A stretch of DNA of 64,000 nucleotides from SIG672 sp045605765 (GTDB lineage Bacteria > Bacillota > Clostridia > Oscillospirales > CAG-272): contig JAZUQQ010000027.1 of NCBI GenBank assembly GCA_045605765.1, positions 124,001-188,000 on the forward strand. The letters are read 5' to 3'. The notes beneath the pieces were generated by a model, which saw nothing but the letters and a program-made list of their open reading frames with translations, made no database searches and was not told the DNA's origin. The position numbers and the translations under genes were made by a program. Shown here in pieces: positions 17,281 to 25,606 of this stretch. Positions within the stretch are counted from its first letter, which is position 1, and every line of letters starts with the position of its first letter.

Positions 17281-18552
17281 TTATTTTTCCTGATATGCTT
17301 TGAGTGCTCTCTGTCCTATATCACTTCGCCAGAAAGCGTTGTCGAAATGCACCTTATTTATATTTTTATAAGCCTTCTCGACAGCATTCCCGAGGGTGTC
17401 ATCGATAGCGGTAACGCCAAGGACTCTTCCGCCCGAGGTAAGAAGCTTTTCGTTTTCGAGCTTTGCGCCCGCAACGAAGAGTTCCGCATCAAACTCGCCG
17501 TCAACTCTTATTTCAAAGCCTTTTTCGTAGCTCGTGGGATATCCCTCAGACGCCATAATTACACAGCAGGCGTGATCACTGCTGAACTTGACCTCGATCT
17601 CTGAGAGCCTTTCGTCTGCAACTGCCATCATAATTTCGAGCAGATCGCTTTCGAGAAGCGGAAGAACGACTTGCGTTTCGGGGTCTCCGAAGCGGCAGTT
17701 GTACTCAATGACCTTCGGTCCGTCGGGAGTTATCATAAGTCCGAAATATAGGCAACCCTTGAAGGTTCTTCCCTCGGCGTTCATCGCCGCCATCGTGGGA
17801 AGGAAAATCTCCTTCATACAGCGCTCTGCAACCTCGTTTGTATAATACGGGTTAGGAGCGACCGTTCCCATTCCTCCTGTGTTAAGACCTTCGTCGTTAT
17901 CGTGCGCTCTCTTATGGTCCATAGAGGATACCATCGGCACGAGAGTCTTTCCGTCGGTAAACGCAAGCACAGAGACCTCGGGGCCCGTAAGGAATTCCTC
18001 GATAACTACGCGACTTCCGCTGTTTCCGAATACTTTATCTTCCATCATAGAGATAACAGCGTCTCTTGCTTCGTCTCTGGTCGTTGCGATTATAACACCC
18101 TTGCCGAGCGCAAGTCCGTCGGCTTTGATAACGGTAGGTATCTTTGCAGTCTCGATGTATTCAAGCGCTTGCCTAGCATTCTCGAAGACCTCATAAGATG
18201 CCGTAGGTATCGAGTATTTTTTCATAAGATTTTTGGAAAAGACCTTGCTTCCCTCAATTGCCGCCGCTTTGGCGGTGGGTCCGAAAGCTTTAATTCCCGC
18301 ATCACTTAGCGCATCGACCGCGCCGAGAACGAGCGGGTCGTCGGGAGCGACTACCGCAAAATCTATTTTATTGTCAAGAGCGAATTTGACGATAGCGTCA
18401 ATATCCTTTGCGCCAATATTCACACACTCGGCATCGCCTGCCATTCCGCCGTTTCCGGGGAGAGCGTATATCTTTTCAACGCTGCTGTTTTCCTTTATTT
18501 TCTTTATAATGGCGTGCTCCCTACCGCCGCCGCCTACTACAAGTATTTTCAT
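17281..18552 (-). CDS. purD: Phosphoribosylamine-glycine ligase
   Basis: A 423-residue ATP-grasp enzyme that joins glycine to phosphoribosylamine (step 2). It starts MKILVVGGGGREHAI, the conserved first strand; the open frame runs 18 codons further upstream into the A/T repeat, so the ATG at 18552 is taken. KADGLALGKGVI, EEFLTGPEVSVLA, HKRAHDNDEGLNTGGMGT and EYNCRFGDPETQ are family signatures. The spacer before it holds a long repeat block. Confidence 0.96.
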   Translation of the reverse strand: MKILVVGGGGREHAIIKKIKENSSVEKIYALPGNGGMAGDAECVNIGAKDIDAIVKFALDNKIDFAVVAPDDPLVLGAVDALSDAGIKAFGPTAKAAAIEGSKVFSKNLMKKYSIPTASYEVFENARQALEYIETAKIPTVIKADGLALGKGVIIATTRDEARDAVISMMEDKVFGNSGSRVVIEEFLTGPEVSVLAFTDGKTLVPMVSSMDHKRAHDNDEGLNTGGMGTVAPNPYYTNEVAERCMKEIFLPTMAAMNAEGRTFKGCLYFGLMITPDGPKVIEYNCRFGDPETQVVLPLLESDLLEIMMAVADERLSEIEVKFSSDHACCVIMASEGYPTSYEKGFEIRVDGEFDAELFVAGAKLENEKLLTSGGRVLGVTAIDDTLGNAVEKAYKNINKVHFDNAFWRSDIGQRALKAYQEK

Positions 18553-18564
18553 TTTTATTTGAAA

Positions 18565-18761
18565 CCCTTTTCGCAGAAAAACTTTTTGTAAAAAGTTTTT
18601 CCGCACCTTTTCAAAAACTTTTCTAACACTCTTTCAAAAACTTTTTTAAAACCCTTGCATATCCTTGTTTTAATTAAAGTTTTTGAAGTTCCAAGAAACT
18701 TTTTCAAAAAGTTTCTTGGTGTGGGTTCAAAACGCCGCAAGCGGCGTTGGGGGCAGAGCCC
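18565..18761. repeat. Composite A/T dyad repeat with 46-bp inverted partner
   Basis: Between purH and purD lie several CTTTTTGTAAAAAGTTTTT-like dyads, then AAGAAACTTTTTCAAAAAGTTTCTT, then a GC-rich hairpin (AACGCCGCAAGCGGCGTT). Bases 18708-18753 recur exactly, inverted, at 63575-63620. Confidence 0.85.
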
Positions 18762-19946
18762 TTAGTGATGGAACAATCTCATTCCGGTAAACGCCATAGC
18801 CATACCGTATCTATTGCAGCACTCAATAACGAGATCGTCGCGTATCGATCCGCCCGGCTCTGCTATGTACTTAACTCCCGATTTCTTCGCACGCTCGATA
18901 TTGTCACTAAACGGGAAGAATGCGTCCGATCCGAGAGATACTCCGTCGATCGTATCAAGATATTCTCTCTGTTCTTCCTTAGTGAAGGGAGCGGGCTGCT
19001 CGGTGAAGTATTTCTGCCAGTTGCCGTCCGCACAGACGTCCTCCTCGTTCTGGTTTATATAGCCATCGATAACGTTGTCTCTGTCGGGACGTCCAAGCGT
19101 GTCCTTAAAAGGAAGACTCAGCACTTTATCGCTCTGACGAAGGAACCAAGTATCTGCCTTGCCGCCCGCAAGACGGGTGCAATGAACTCTCGACTGTTGA
19201 CCTGCGCCGACGCCGATAGCCTGTCCGTCGTACGCAAAGCATACCGAGTTCGACTGTGTGTATTTAAGAGTGATAAGCGAGATTATAAGATCGCGCTTTG
19301 CGCTGTCGGGAAGCTCCTTATTCTCGGTAACGAGATTGTTAAGAAGTGCCTCATTTATCTCGAAATTGTTTCTTCCCTGCTCAAAGGTGATACCAAAGAC
19401 CTGCTTATGCTCAACGGGCGCAGGAGTGTAGTTCGGATCTATTTTAACTATATTGTAGTTTCCGTTTCTCTTGGATTTAAGAATTTCAAGTGCCTCGCTC
19501 TCGTATCCAGGAGCTATAATTCCGTCCGAAACCTCTCTCTTTATAAGCTTTGCGGTAGTAACGTCGCAAACGTCCGAGAGTGCAACCCAGTCTCCGAAGG
19601 AGCACATTCTGTCAGTTCCTCTTGCTCTTGCGTAAGCGCAGGCGAGGGGAGACTCGTCAAGTCCTTCGATATCGTCAACGAAGCAAGCCTTTTTGAGCTT
19701 TTCGGGGAGCGGGATCCCAACTGCCGCGCTCGTCGGGCTGACGTGCTTGAACGAGGTAACTGCGGGAAGTCCGAGCGCCTCTTTCAGCTCTTTAACAAGC
19801 TGCCACGAGTTGAAGGCATCGAGGAAATTTATAAATCCGGGTCTGCCGCAAAGTATTTCGATAGGAAGCTCGCTTCCGTCGTGCATAAATATTTTCGCAG
19901 GCTTCTGATTGGGGTTACAACCGTATTTGAGTTCAAATTCTTTCAT
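18762..19946 (-). CDS. purH: Free-standing AICAR transformylase (PurH C-terminal domain only)
   Basis: A 394-residue protein matching the AICAR formyltransferase half of PurH: KYGCNPNQKPAK at the start, SFKHVSPTSAAVG (active-site Lys-His), DVTTAKLIKREVSDGIIAPG, RSNSV-type QSNSVCFAYDGQAIGVGAGQQSR and the C-terminal EPGGSIRDDLVIE. The usual N-terminal IMP cyclohydrolase domain is absent. That step is probably supplied by the purO gene just upstream in the operon. It uses 10-formyl-THF to make FAICAR. Confidence 0.93.
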   Translation of the reverse strand: MKEFELKYGCNPNQKPAKIFMHDGSELPIEILCGRPGFINFLDAFNSWQLVKELKEALGLPAVTSFKHVSPTSAAVGIPLPEKLKKACFVDDIEGLDESPLACAYARARGTDRMCSFGDWVALSDVCDVTTAKLIKREVSDGIIAPGYESEALEILKSKRNGNYNIVKIDPNYTPAPVEHKQVFGITFEQGRNNFEINEALLNNLVTENKELPDSAKRDLIISLITLKYTQSNSVCFAYDGQAIGVGAGQQSRVHCTRLAGGKADTWFLRQSDKVLSLPFKDTLGRPDRDNVIDGYINQNEEDVCADGNWQKYFTEQPAPFTKEEQREYLDTIDGVSLGSDAFFPFSDNIERAKKSGVKYIAEPGGSIRDDLVIECCNRYGMAMAFTGMRLFHH

Positions 19947-19959
19947 TATATTGTTCCTT

Positions 19960-20030
19960 TCTTTTTCGAGTAAAACTTCTTGAATGAAGTTTTACTCAAA
20001 CTCCTTTCAAGAACTTTGAATAATTTTCAT
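19960..20030. repeat. A/T dyad repeat between purO and purH
   Basis: GAGTAAAACTTCTTGAATGAAGTTTTACTC is a long inverted repeat, followed by CTTTCAAGAACTTTGAA. It belongs to the same spacer repeat family as 9046-9110. GTAAAACTTC pairs with GAAGTTTTAC. Confidence 0.65.
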
Positions 20031-20052
20031 TATGTAATGCGGCGAGTTTGTT

Positions 20053-20769
20053 TTACGCGTTCTTGTTTACTATTCTCGTTTCGCTCTCACCCGATGCGAT
20101 GTCGATATACCGAACAAAAAGCGAAACCTTGTTATCCTCGTTGAGATTTGTCCAGATAAGATCGGTGAGCGCGTCGATGTCCATATCGGGGAGCTCTAGG
20201 GTCTTGGGTTCGCCCTCAAAGGACGGAAGCGGATCGCCGTCACCGTTATAGGTGTGGATGAACTTTGCTCTGCCCGCTATCGGATTCGAGTAAGCGTATG
20301 TAAAGCGCTCGCAGGAGCTATCGTCTCCCTCTGCGCTCTTAAGAATTGACATAGCATAGTTCATATCTCCGTTTTCGCGATGGATTATTCCCGAAATACG
20401 CGGCGTAAAGTTCGGCTTGTCGTCCTCGAACTCGCGAGTTCTGAGTGCCTGCTCGAAGGTCATCTGCTTATCCATAAGCTCGTAGATCGTATCTGTCTGA
20501 TCGCCGTTTGTTACGATAGTCTTATTTCCGAGCACTCTTACTGGATAGTAGATGATGAGATGAGGATCCACCATCTTCGACTCGTCGAAAGCCTTGGTTC
20601 TCATAGCGTCGCCCTCGGCAACGAAAACTCTGTTTCGGCTATTTACGCTTCTTCCCATAATGAAGTAAGCGGCGACCGCCTTTTTGCCGTCGGCACTCTT
20701 GCCGATAATAATTCCTCTGCCGTGATATGCAAGAGAGTTCAGTTCTTCTTTGATAGTAGATACCTTCAT
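20053..20769 (-). CDS. purO: Archaeal-type IMP cyclohydrolase PurO
   Basis: A 238-residue protein of the PurO/IMP_cyclohyd family, first known from methanogens, which closes FAICAR to IMP. Seen: AYHGRGIIIGKSADGKKAV, AAYFIMGRSVNSRNRVF, DPHLIIYYPVR, and IVTNGDQTDTIYE. Its ribosome site AAGGAG lies within the end of purN, 1 base separating stop and start, so the two are translationally linked. Together with the free purH it replaces the fused bifunctional PurH of most bacteria. Confidence 0.9.
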   Translation of the reverse strand: MKVSTIKEELNSLAYHGRGIIIGKSADGKKAVAAYFIMGRSVNSRNRVFVAEGDAMRTKAFDESKMVDPHLIIYYPVRVLGNKTIVTNGDQTDTIYELMDKQMTFEQALRTREFEDDKPNFTPRISGIIHRENGDMNYAMSILKSAEGDDSSCERFTYAYSNPIAGRAKFIHTYNGDGDPLPSFEGEPKTLELPDMDIDALTDLIWTNLNEDNKVSLFVRYIDIASGESETRIVNKNA

Positions 20770-20770
20770 T

Positions 20771-21400
20771 TTAGTTCTCCTTTATATATACCTTATTGTT
20801 TTCAACCGTTATTCTTCCCTCGCAGAAAAGCTTTACCGCTTTGGGAAGTATCTTCCACTCTGCCTGTTCCATAATTCTCTTTTGCAAAGTCTCAGGAGTA
20901 TCGTCCCGTCTGACCTCTACCGCCTTTTGAAGAATTATCGGACCTGCGTCACATTCGGGAGTAACGATATGTACGGTCGCGCCCGAAATCTTTACACCCT
21001 TTTCAAGCGCCGCCTCGTGAACGTGAAGTCCGTAAAATCCCTTTCCGCAAAACGACGGAATAAGCGCAGGGTGAACGTTGATTATTCTGTTCGGAAATGC
21101 TTCATACACCTGCTCGTCAATGATAGTAAGAAATCCTGCCAGCACAACAAGGTCGATGCCCTGTGACGTCATCTCATCGGCAAGTGCCTTAGAGTAGTCG
21201 GCAATAGAGTCGTAGTCACGTCTTGCGAGGACTTTTCCCTTAATATTTGCATTTTTTGCGCGTTCGAGTGCATAAACGCCCGGTTTTGATGCGATAACGA
21301 GAGTTATCTTTCCGTTTCCGAGCTCGCCTTTTGCCTCGGCGTCGATAAGCGCCTGCAAATTCGTACCGCCACCCGAAACGAGAACTGCAATTTTAGTCAT
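20771..21400 (-). CDS. purN: Phosphoribosylglycinamide formyltransferase
   Basis: A 209-residue GAR transformylase (step 3), starting MTKIAVLVSGGGTNLQALID. The formyl-THF site is NVHPALIPSF-GKGFYG-HVHEA, with the catalytic Asn-His-Asp: Asn and His in INVHPALIP, Asp in TPECDAGPII. The frame is open 31 codons further upstream through the repeat block; the start at 21400 is fixed by homology to the conserved first strand. Confidence 0.95.
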   Translation of the reverse strand: MTKIAVLVSGGGTNLQALIDAEAKGELGNGKITLVIASKPGVYALERAKNANIKGKVLARRDYDSIADYSKALADEMTSQGIDLVVLAGFLTIIDEQVYEAFPNRIINVHPALIPSFCGKGFYGLHVHEAALEKGVKISGATVHIVTPECDAGPIILQKAVEVRRDDTPETLQKRIMEQAEWKILPKAVKLFCEGRITVENNKVYIKEN

Positions 21401-21409
21401 TTTTATTTT

Positions 21410-21520
21410 TCGCAGAAACCCTTTTTTCAAAAAGGGTTTCCGCCCCTTCCCAAAAACTTTCTTAGAGAAACTTTTTGAAAAAAGTTTCTCCAAACCTCTT
21501 CAAAAACTTTTCTTAAATTT
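21410..21520. repeat. A/T dyad repeats between purM and purN
   Basis: Two dyads: AAACCCTTTTTTCAAAAAGGGTTT (21416-21439) and GAGAAACTTTTTGAAAAAAGTTTCTC (21465-21490), plus CCCAAAAACTTTC and CTTCAAAAACTTTTC units. Same family as the other spacers; the dyads could stabilise or split the transcript. Confidence 0.75.
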
Positions 21521-21527
21521 TGCTTGC

Positions 21528-22577
21528 TTAAGCGAGAATTACGCCGTCGTCACCCTTGATTATCTCACCGATAACGTAAGCGTCCTCACCGTGTGCTCTG
21601 AGAATTTCAAGCGCCGTATCGACCTCGCTTGCGGGAACGACAACGCTCATACCAACGCCCATATTATATGTATTGAACATATCTCTCTCGGGAATATTAC
21701 CCGTCTTTGCGATAAGATCGAATATCGGAAGAACCTTGACTGCGCTCTTATCGATCTTTGCGGTAAGACCGCTCGGGATAGATCTCGGAATATTCTCGTA
21801 AAATCCGCCGCCCGTGATGTGTGAGATGCCCTTTACGTCAACCTTTTCAAGAAGCGCGAGAATGCTTCTCACGTAAATTCTCGTAGGAGTGAGCAGAGTT
21901 TCTGCAATACTCTTTCCGCCGAGCGCATCGCAGGGAGTGTAAAGACTGTCGGGGTTATTATCTATATCGAAAACCTTACGACAAAGCGAGAACCCGTTTG
22001 AGTGAACTCCGCTCGAAGCGAGTGCGATAACGACGTCGCCCTCTGCCATTCTCTTATTATCGAGTATTTTCTTCTTATCAACGATACCGACCGCAAAGCC
22101 TGCGAGGTCGTATTCCTCTGTCGGCATCATGCCGGGATGCTCTGCGGTTTCTCCTCCGATAAGCGCCGCACCCGACTGAACGCAACCCTCGGCAACTCCG
22201 CCGACGATAGACGCAATCTTCTCGGGAATGTTCTTTCCGCAGGCAATATAGTCAAGGAAGAAGAGCGGCTTTGCTCCGCAGCAGATTATATCGTTCACAC
22301 ACATAGCGACAGCGTCTATACCGATTGTATCGTGCTTATCCATAAGGATAGCCATTTTGACCTTTGTTCCACAACCGTCGGTACCCGAAACGAGCACAGG
22401 CTCCTCCATTCCCGCAATGGGAAGTCCGAAGCAGCCGCCAAATCCTCCGACGTCGTCGAGGCAGCCCTCGTTCTTGGTGCGCGCGATGTGCTTTTTCATA
22501 AGCTCAACAGCTTTGTATCCGGCAGTGATATCAACGCCTGCCGCTGCGTAACTTTCAGATCTTGAATTATTGTGCAT
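21528..22577 (-). CDS. purM: Phosphoribosylformylglycinamidine cyclo-ligase
   Basis: A 349-residue AIR synthetase (step 5). Seen: YAAAGVDITAGYKAVELMK at the start, VSGTDGCGTKVKMAI, GIDAVAMCVNDIICCGAKPLFFLDY, GGETAEHPGMM and GISHITGGGFYENIPR, the ATP-binding and dimer motifs of the family. AGGATAGGGG precedes the ATG. Length is normal. Confidence 0.97.
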   Translation of the reverse strand: MHNNSRSESYAAAGVDITAGYKAVELMKKHIARTKNEGCLDDVGGFGGCFGLPIAGMEEPVLVSGTDGCGTKVKMAILMDKHDTIGIDAVAMCVNDIICCGAKPLFFLDYIACGKNIPEKIASIVGGVAEGCVQSGAALIGGETAEHPGMMPTEEYDLAGFAVGIVDKKKILDNKRMAEGDVVIALASSGVHSNGFSLCRKVFDIDNNPDSLYTPCDALGGKSIAETLLTPTRIYVRSILALLEKVDVKGISHITGGGFYENIPRSIPSGLTAKIDKSAVKVLPIFDLIAKTGNIPERDMFNTYNMGVGMSVVVPASEVDTALEILRAHGEDAYVIGEIIKGDDGVILA

Positions 22578-22589
22578 AATTTTCCCCTA

Positions 22590-22672
22590 TCCTTTCAAAA
22601 ACTTTCTGCGAGAAAACTTTTTGAAAAAAGTTTTCTCGCGCTCTTTCAAAAACTTTACTTAAAATAGTTTTA
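22590..22672. repeat. A/T dyad repeat between purF and purM
   Basis: GCGAGAAAACTTTTTGAAAAAAGTTTTCTCGC (22608-22639) is a perfect long dyad, flanked on both sides by CTTTCAAAAACTTT. Same spacer family. Confidence 0.8.
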
Positions 22673-22676
22673 AGTT

Positions 22677-24104
22677 CTAATCTTCTTTGCCGTTCCAGCA
22701 ATATGTGCAGACCTCGTCCGCAGGAAGTCCGATAGCTTCAAGAAGTCCCTCTATCGACTGGAATTCTACCGAATCAAAGCCGAGCTTCTGGCAGATGACC
22801 TCGCGAAGCTTCTTTCCTCGCTCGGTATCGGGACTTGAATACTCGCTTATATATTTTTCGCCTTCCTCACCTTCAAGCTCACGGATAACTCGGCGTGCTA
22901 TGAGCTCTAGCTCGGACGTACTGCGCGAAAAATTCAGATATTTACAGCCGTACATAACGGGCGGGCAAGCCGAGCGTATATGTACCTCCTTTGCGCCATG
23001 CTCGTAAAGGAACTCGGCGGTCTCGCTCATCTGAGTGCCTCGCACTATCGAATCGTCAACGAAAAGGAGTTTCTTTCCCCTGATGAGCTCGTGTACGGGA
23101 ACGAGCTTCATCTTGGCTATCTGATTTCTTACCTTTTGATCGGTAGGCGTAAAGCTCCTCGGCCAAGTGGGGGTATATTTTATTATCGGTCTTGCGTACC
23201 GGATATGACTCTCGTTTGAATATCCAACTGCGTGAGCTATACCCGAATCGGGAACTCCACAAACGTGATCAACGCCCGCGCCGAGAGCAGTCTTCGCATC
23301 GTGCCTTGCCATTATCTCCCCGTTTTTGTTGCGCATACACTCGACGTTGACCCCTTCGTAGCAGGACGTGGGATATCCGTAATACGACCAAAGAAAGGCG
23401 CATATCTTTTTCTTTTTGCCGGGCTCCGCGAGACGTTTTACCTCGTGCGCCGATATCTCAACTATCTCTCCCGGTCCCAGTTCGCGAAACTGCTCATATC
23501 CAAGCTTGGTTGCGGCAAACGATTCAAAGGTCGCACAGTAGCCATCCTCTGCTTTGCCGATCATTATCGGCGTTCTTCCCATAGCATCTCTTGCCGCGAT
23601 TATCGTTCCTCTCTCAGTCAGAATAAGTATAGATGCCGATCCTTGTATCTTGCTTTGAGCGTACTTTATTCCTTCCACGAAGTCCTTTCCGTGATTTATA
23701 AGCGCGCCGAGCAGCTCGGTAACGTTCGTCTTTCCGCCGCCCATAGCCGACAGGTACAATCCCTCGCTGTTTACAAGCTCATCGAGAAGCTCCTTCGCGT
23801 TCTTTATAGTGCCTACCATTATAAGAGCATAAGTGCCGAGGCGCGAATGTAAAAGAAGCGGTTGAGGACTCGTGTCGCTTATACAACCGATACAAGCATT
23901 TCCTCTAAGCTCGCTAAGGTCCGAATCGAACTTTGTCCTAAACGGTGTATTTTGAAGATTATGTATAGATCTCTGGAATTTATCGGTATCGTTAAACGCA
24001 GCCATACCACCGCTTACCGTACCAAGATGAGAATGATAGTCCGTTCCGAAAAAGACGTCAAGAACACAGTCTCTTTTGGAAACAGCTCCGAAAAAGCCGC
24101 CCAT
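22677..24104 (-). CDS. purF: PurF-like amidophosphoribosyltransferase without N-terminal cysteine
   Basis: A 475-residue PurF-type protein, expected to make phosphoribosylamine from PRPP (step 1). The PRPP loop LLFVDDSIVRGTQMSE is intact. Cysteines in SACPPVMYGC and the C-terminal CTYCWNG fit the Fe-S cluster sites of the Bacillus enzyme. The mature glutaminase normally begins with Cys; here the protein begins MGGFFGAVSKRDCV, so Cys1 is replaced by Gly. The start at 24104 is set by AAAGGA 7 bases upstream; 8 codons upstream lies another ATG, which does not add a cysteine. It may use ammonia. Confidence 0.85.
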   Translation of the reverse strand: MGGFFGAVSKRDCVLDVFFGTDYHSHLGTVSGGMAAFNDTDKFQRSIHNLQNTPFRTKFDSDLSELRGNACIGCISDTSPQPLLLHSRLGTYALIMVGTIKNAKELLDELVNSEGLYLSAMGGGKTNVTELLGALINHGKDFVEGIKYAQSKIQGSASILILTERGTIIAARDAMGRTPIMIGKAEDGYCATFESFAATKLGYEQFRELGPGEIVEISAHEVKRLAEPGKKKKICAFLWSYYGYPTSCYEGVNVECMRNKNGEIMARHDAKTALGAGVDHVCGVPDSGIAHAVGYSNESHIRYARPIIKYTPTWPRSFTPTDQKVRNQIAKMKLVPVHELIRGKKLLFVDDSIVRGTQMSETAEFLYEHGAKEVHIRSACPPVMYGCKYLNFSRSTSELELIARRVIRELEGEEGEKYISEYSSPDTERGKKLREVICQKLGFDSVEFQSIEGLLEAIGLPADEVCTYCWNGKED

Positions 24105-24200
24105 ATATTGATCCTTTCTTCTTTTCAAGGAGTATAGTTTTCAAGTTAAAAAAACACGAAGCGGTCAGCCCCCCTAAAATCGGATGCTGACCTCACTCAT

Positions 24201-24698
24201 TCAGTTTTTGTTATATTTTTCGCTAATCTCAGCATCCTTTGCAAGAACTGCCGCAGAAGCCGCCGCACGCGTATCTGTCAGACGCTTTGCAAGAGAGTCG
24301 TCCGAGAGAGCGATTATCTGAGCCGCAAGGATCGCGGCATTTACTGAGCCATCAATAGCAACGGTTGCCACGGGAATGCCCGCAGGCATTTGAACGGTAG
24401 AAAGAAGCGCGTCGATACCTTCAAGTGCCGAAGCTTTGATCGGGATACCGATAACGGGAAGAATAGTGTTTGCCGCGATAGCACCTGCAAGATGAGCCGC
24501 CTTGCCTGCTGCCGCGATTATTGCCCCGAACCCGTTTTCCTTTGCCGCAAGAGCAAATGCTCTCGCTTCCTCGGGAGTTCTGTGTGCCGAGAATATATGT
24601 ACCTCAAAGGGTATGCCGTACTTTTCAAGGGTGCTTATCGCCCCTTCAACCTTAGGAAGGTCGCTGTCGCTACCCATAATTATTCCAACTTTTTTCAT
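24201..24698 (-). CDS. purE: 5-(carboxyamino)imidazole ribonucleotide mutase or AIR carboxylase
   Basis: A 165-residue PurE with MGSDSDLPKVEGAISTLEKYGIP-type start, SAHRTPEEA and AAGKAAHLAGAIAANTILPVIGIP, the conserved catalytic loop. First gene of the operon behind the ZTP riboswitch. purK is not in this window; without it the enzyme would use CO2 directly (class II) rather than N5-CAIR. Confidence 0.95.
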   Translation of the reverse strand: MKKVGIIMGSDSDLPKVEGAISTLEKYGIPFEVHIFSAHRTPEEARAFALAAKENGFGAIIAAAGKAAHLAGAIAANTILPVIGIPIKASALEGIDALLSTVQMPAGIPVATVAIDGSVNAAILAAQIIALSDDSLAKRLTDTRAAASAAVLAKDAEISEKYNKN

Positions 24699-24742
24699 CT
24701 TTGAACCTCTTTAAACTGTTTATTTTAGTTATAAAAATACGC

Positions 24743-24782
24743 AAAAAGGCAGTTCTATCCATAGTGAAAGGTAAGAACTGCC
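24743..24782 (-). terminator. Riboswitch-controlled terminator before purE
   Basis: On the minus strand GGCAGTTCT (24774-24782) pairs with AGAACTGCC (24748-24756), followed by TTTTTG. The 5' half overlaps the conserved CTGGGC end of the ZTP aptamer, so ligand binding should prevent termination. Confidence 0.85.
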
Positions 24783-24848
24783 CAGACGGTCGGCCTTGTA
24801 TGTTATCTTTGCTCCCCCGCGGTAAACCGCCAATCCGTCAGTCACAAA
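24779..24848 (-). promoter_or_regulatory. ZTP (pfl) riboswitch
   Basis: The minus strand shows the pfl pattern: GTGACTGACGG, a hairpin GGCGGTTTACCGC, CGGGGGAGC, a linker, then CCGACCGTCTGGGC. These are the two conserved halves of the ZTP/ZMP aptamer. ZTP rises when 10-formyl-THF is short and AICAR accumulates, and the switch then turns on purine and folate genes. It lies between the promoter and purE, with a terminator as expression platform. Confidence 0.88.
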
Positions 24849-24884
24849 AATACATTAAATTAAGGTGAAATTTTTACCGTTCGT

Positions 24885-24913
24885 ATTATAACACACAAAG
24901 CCGCTTTTGTCAA
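24885..24913 (-). promoter_or_regulatory. Promoter of the purine operon
   Basis: TTGACA (24908-24913), 17 bases, TATAAT (24885-24890) on the minus strand, a full consensus promoter. No PurR box was recognised. Confidence 0.88.
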
Positions 24914-24943
24914 CAAATTTTTCGTTATTTTATAATGGAAAAA

Positions 24944-25372
24944 TCAAAGAAATTTTTTTAGTTCCTCGATGTTTTTTTCTTCAGTTTTCACAAGTTTTTC
25001 AGCAAATCCTCTCGTATCGGGAGATATATCGCAGGAATCGTTGAGATGGCGGGTAATTTTCGTTATCCCTGACGACGTGCCTTTTATCATATCCTCTGCT
25101 ATCTCAGAGTCGGATGCGTAGACGAGCGTTTTCGCCGCCGAGAACATCTTTGCGTACATTTTCGATGCATCATTTGAGCTTTCAACCGGCGCACCCATGT
25201 TGTGCAAACGGTTTCCCGCTTCGTTCAGAATATCACGATATTCATTTCTCTGACTGTCAAGCAGCGCAAGAAACTGCTCGTCCTTTACCTTTTTGCGTAC
25301 GGTGTTTATGCCGTCTATCCCCATTTCCACGTTTTGTCTGATATTTTCAAGTATTTTCGCTTCTTCGGTCAT
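24944..25372 (-). CDS. Small helical protein, possibly ferritin-like fold
   Basis: A 142-residue, almost wholly helical and charged protein, starting MTEEAKILENIRQNVEMGID. Four long helices can be drawn, as in DUF2383-like or ferritin-like bundles, but no di-iron ligand pattern was recognised. The longer open frame starts at 25441; the ATG at 25372 has AAAGGA at a good distance and is chosen. It diverges from the rpsF operon. Function unknown. Confidence 0.75.
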   Translation of the reverse strand: MTEEAKILENIRQNVEMGIDGINTVRKKVKDEQFLALLDSQRNEYRDILNEAGNRLHNMGAPVESSNDASKMYAKMFSAAKTLVYASDSEIAEDMIKGTSSGITKITRHLNDSCDISPDTRGFAEKLVKTEEKNIEELKKFL

Positions 25373-25453
25373 AATAAAATTCCTTTCGGTTTTAGTTACA
25401 CAATTATTATGGTCTAAAATAAAGAAAAAATGCAAAAACATCTCGGTTTACTA

Positions 25454-25482
25454 TTGACAAAAGGAAGAAATTGTGTTAAACT
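25454..25482 (+). promoter_or_regulatory. Promoter of rpsF-ssb-rpsR
   Basis: TTGACA (25454-25459), 17 bases, TAAACT (25477-25482). The first start codon is about 118 bases downstream, leaving a long leader. Confidence 0.78.
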
Positions 25483-25489
25483 ATCATCT

Positions 25490-25602
25490 CGAAGTGTCAT
25501 TATAGCCCAAGAACACCGGAGTCGGGCGCGCGACGCTTCTCCTTACCGCAGGTAAAATAAAAATTTACGAGGCTTGCGGTCTTATGTCCATAGGGAGGTG
25601 TA
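25490..25602 (+). promoter_or_regulatory. rpsF mRNA leader, possible S6:S18 binding element
   Basis: The leader has a CACCGGAG segment and a stem ACCGCAGGTAAA / TTTAC-bulge-TGCGGT. S6:S18 leaders in other bacteria carry a CCG-containing bulge that mimics the 16S site of the S6-S18 pair and represses the operon. The position is right but the fold was drawn by eye. Confidence 0.45.
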
Positions 25603-25606
25603 AATA

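Noticed and set aside
18747..19973. A 408-codon open frame opposite purH
   Set aside because: Antisense shadow of the transformylase gene; no ribosome site or domain.
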